From: Brachionus plicatilis
Taxonomy: Eukaryota > Rotifera > Eurotatoria > Ploima > Brachionidae
NCBI GenBank assembly: GCA_010279815.1
Contig: QEOQ01000389.1
Coordinates: 174,651 to 238,650 of the forward strand
Direction of reading: 5' to 3'
DNA: 64,000 bases
The notes under the pieces were generated by a model. The model saw only the letters and a list, made by a program, of their open reading frames with translations, was not told the origin of the DNA and searched no databases. The position numbers and the translations under genes were made by a program. Below, piece by piece: positions 61,930-64,000 of the stretch; the first letter of the stretch is position 1; every line of letters begins with the position of its first letter.

Positions 61930-62735
61930 ATTTTTGGGGTAAGTATGCTCTTATTTTTATTAATTTTGGTATTTTTATAATTAATTTGGTGTCGATTATA
62001 AAATAAAATTGTCAGTTTATTTTTTTAATTTCTTTTTTATTTTTTGGTGTTATCTTAATAAAATAGGGGTAAAAAATTAAAAATTTGGGGTATTTTTATT
62101 AATTTTGGTATTTTTATAATTAATTTGGTGTCGATTATAAAATAAAATTGTCATTTTATTTTTTTAATTTCTTTTTTATTTTTTGGTGTTATCTTAATAA
62201 AATAGGGGTAAAAAATTAAAAATTTGGGGTATTTTATTCAAAATTTGGGGTAATAAAACTAAAAAAGTCTTTTCTCAATACAATAAAATAAATCTGCAAA
62301 ATCTCTGCAATTTTATGTATTTTGCACGTCATCGAAAATTATTCTTAAGTCAAAATTTTCTTCATTAAATTCAGAGAAGGCTATTAAAAAAAAATTGTAA
62401 TAGATATTTATCCTGATGTTAAAAATTAAATAAAATAGAATACAAAGGAAGTTTTGTACTGTTTGTTTTCCTTTTTTTTAAATTTTCTTTTACGTTTAAG
62501 AAATTAAAATATTAAAATAAATTTTCTCTCTTTACATAATTACCACATGAGTTTTAATTTTAGATTAAATATTCAAAGAATGAGATTAACAAAAAAATAA
62601 AAAAAAATTAATTAATATAGGTGACATTTGTTATTTATTTATTTGTTATCTATTTGACTTTTTTTTTCCTTTTAAATATCGTTTAATAATAATAATAATT
62701 TTTTCTTTGCTATCGAACATGATAAAAAGGATTGT

Positions 62736-62798
62736 CATTTATTTATCTGTTTATCTGTGTCGAGCTAAAGCTCCTTCTGTTTAAAATAATAAAAAAAA
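62736..62798 (-). repeat. LINE 3' end: hairpin plus A-rich tail
   Basis: Minus strand ACAGAAGGAGCTTTAGCTCG is followed by ACACAGATAAACAGATAAATAAATGA; GGAGCTTTAGCTC forms the hairpin. Confidence 0.5.
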
Positions 62799-63559
62799 TC
62801 AATATATCAAGAAAAAATAAAATAAGAAATTTTAAGTAAAATATAATAGAAGCTGTTATTATTATTTATTTGTTATTAAGACGTAAAATAAGTTCAAAAA
62901 TAATGTAAAGAAGACAAATTAAAATAAATAAATTGAAGAGAATTTCATGGGAGGCGTTCATCACTTTTTAAAAACTGATTATAATTAGCAAACATTTTTC
63001 GTATTTGAATATTTTTAAATAAAAAGGTGAGATACTATTTTCAATTTTCTTTCTAGATATTTCCTAAATATGTCACATTGGCATAATTTTAATTTTTACT
63101 TACTCATATTATCTGAATAATCCAAAAATTATTAAATATATTTAAAAATTAATAAACTTAACTGAATATCACAATTTAATTCTAATAGAAAGCGAAATAT
63201 TTTTTAAAAGCCTATATTTTTTAGTTACATAAAGCAGTAGATGTTATTTTTTTATTTCAAGTAAGTATCTTACTTCCTTTCCTTTTCACATGATGTAAAC
63301 TCATTGGCTATTCGCTTAAATCTTAAATATTTATGTGAAAGTACTTCATGTTTAGTATATTTACTTAAAAGTGAATTCAAATACAGTTTTGAGTCAAGAT
63401 ATATAATATATCCAACGCCATTGTGTATTTTTTTTCTTGTTATTTTAATTTTATAGTAATTAATTAAAGCCTCAATTAAATATTTAAATATCTGTTTTAC
63501 AGATAAAAGCTGTTTTAGAACCCTATTTTATATTTTTATGTTATTTTTGAAAATTTCGT

Positions 63560-63616
63560 TTTCGCTGAAGGACTCATTGCTCGATAACTTTTATAATAAA
63601 TAAATAAAAATAAATA
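63560..63616 (+). repeat. LINE 3' end: hairpin plus (AATA)n tail
   Basis: CGCTGAAGGACTCATTGCTCG is followed by ATAACTTTTATAATAAATAAATAAAAATAAATA. Same layout and CTGAAGGA...GCTCG core as the other LINE ends. Confidence 0.5.
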
Positions 63617-64000
63617 CTTCTAAAAAACTCAACGCTTCAATTAAATAGTTGTTTACCAATACATTTTTGGGGAATATATCTAAATAGCTTAATTAAATTA
63701 GCTAAAAATAATTATATCACTATTTAAACTAAATTAATTTAAATAGCTTTGACTAAAATAATAATATAGTAAAATAATTAAATAGTTTTGAATTTAGATT
63801 AATAATTAGAATTATGCAAAATTAAAATTTACACCTTTTTCAATTTTGACTCACTGTGGAATTGATTCATTCTGCTTTATTACTTGAATCATGTACCACT
63901 TAAACATTTAATATCTTTCATTTTTTTTTCAAGCGAGTGGGGTTTAGACGGACTGTTTCAGCCCCCGTTAGTGCTTATTCTTTTATTTAATTTTAAAGTA

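Larger units (their letters stand above)
61029..62253 (+). mobile_element. Internally deleted MULE-like element with SWIM ORF and duplicated terminal repeat
   Basis: Both ends carry AATACCCCAAATTT / AAATTTGGGGTATT and TTTTTTACCCC / GGGGTAAAAAA words as inverted repeats (left about 61029-61100, right about 62060-62253). In the right flank a 139-bp unit is tandemly duplicated (61952-62090 and 62091-62229) almost perfectly. Inside lie an N-terminal coding piece (61328-61498) and a SWIM-domain C-terminal piece (61495-61929), with no DDE core between them. No target duplication could be defined. Confidence 0.6.
62254..64000. other. AT-rich right end of the window
   Basis: Two LINE-tail hairpins (62736-62798 and 63560-63616). 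A GC-richer string at 63933-63975 contains ACGGACTGTTTCAGCCCCCGT, partly palindromic, perhaps another retroelement end. No gene is supported. Confidence 0.4.

Overview
The window looks like nuclear DNA of a small invertebrate animal. It is strongly AT-rich outside exons. It carries spliceosomal introns of about 45-60 bp with GTAAGT/GTGAGT-type donors, a basement-membrane nidogen-family gene, a neuropeptide-type GPCR, and many short transposon relics. The standard genetic code fits every gene. A monogonont rotifer (Brachionus-like) is my best guess, from the AT content, the very short introns and the SWIM/FAR1-type MULE relics. That is inference, not proof.

Layout. 1-122 (-) is a possible partial gene running off the left edge. 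6.0-29.3 kb holds a nidogen-like secreted glycoprotein gene (+). Its main exons are 19995-20049, 22927-25917, 28135-28969 and 29015-29261, and a second candidate signal-peptide exon lies at 6015-6066. The sequence before and inside it (9-15 kb and 21-22 kb) is a graveyard of nested transposons: a degenerate LINE with a tRNA-derived SINE inside it, a Tc1-like MITE inside a hAT MITE, and foldback elements. 33.4-36.8 kb (-) is the mRNA decapping enzyme DCP2 in three exons. 41.9-43.6 kb (-) is two abutting 5'-truncated LINEs. 46.0-48.2 kb (+) is an intronless PRP28/DDX23 RNA helicase. 49.5-50.2 kb is an internally deleted MULE-like element. 50.7-54.7 kb (+) is KRI1 in 11 exons, with a perfect-TSD hAT MITE in its one long intron. 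55.8-56.1 kb (-) is a small ORF whose stop is supplied by a MITE. 56.3-57.6 kb (-) is a single-exon class A GPCR. 61.0-62.3 kb (+) is another internally deleted MULE-like element with a SWIM-domain ORF.

The recognised genes do unrelated housekeeping or extracellular jobs: matrix assembly, mRNA decapping, spliceosome activation, 40S ribosome biogenesis and peptide signalling. I see no operon-like logic. For nidogen, DCP2 and KRI1 I rebuilt the exon chains by hand. Splice phases agree at every junction, and total coding lengths (4128, 1539 and 2373 nt) are all divisible by three.

The most unusual gene-level feature is the nidogen homologue. Its EGF-G2F-EGF-cbEGF block is duplicated, so it has two G2F barrels, and no N-terminal NIDO or thyroglobulin domain was found. 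At the element level, several deletion derivatives keep only the DNA-binding end or the SWIM end of a MULE transposase. A recurrent hairpin plus A-rich tail marks the 3' ends of LINE copies at many places.
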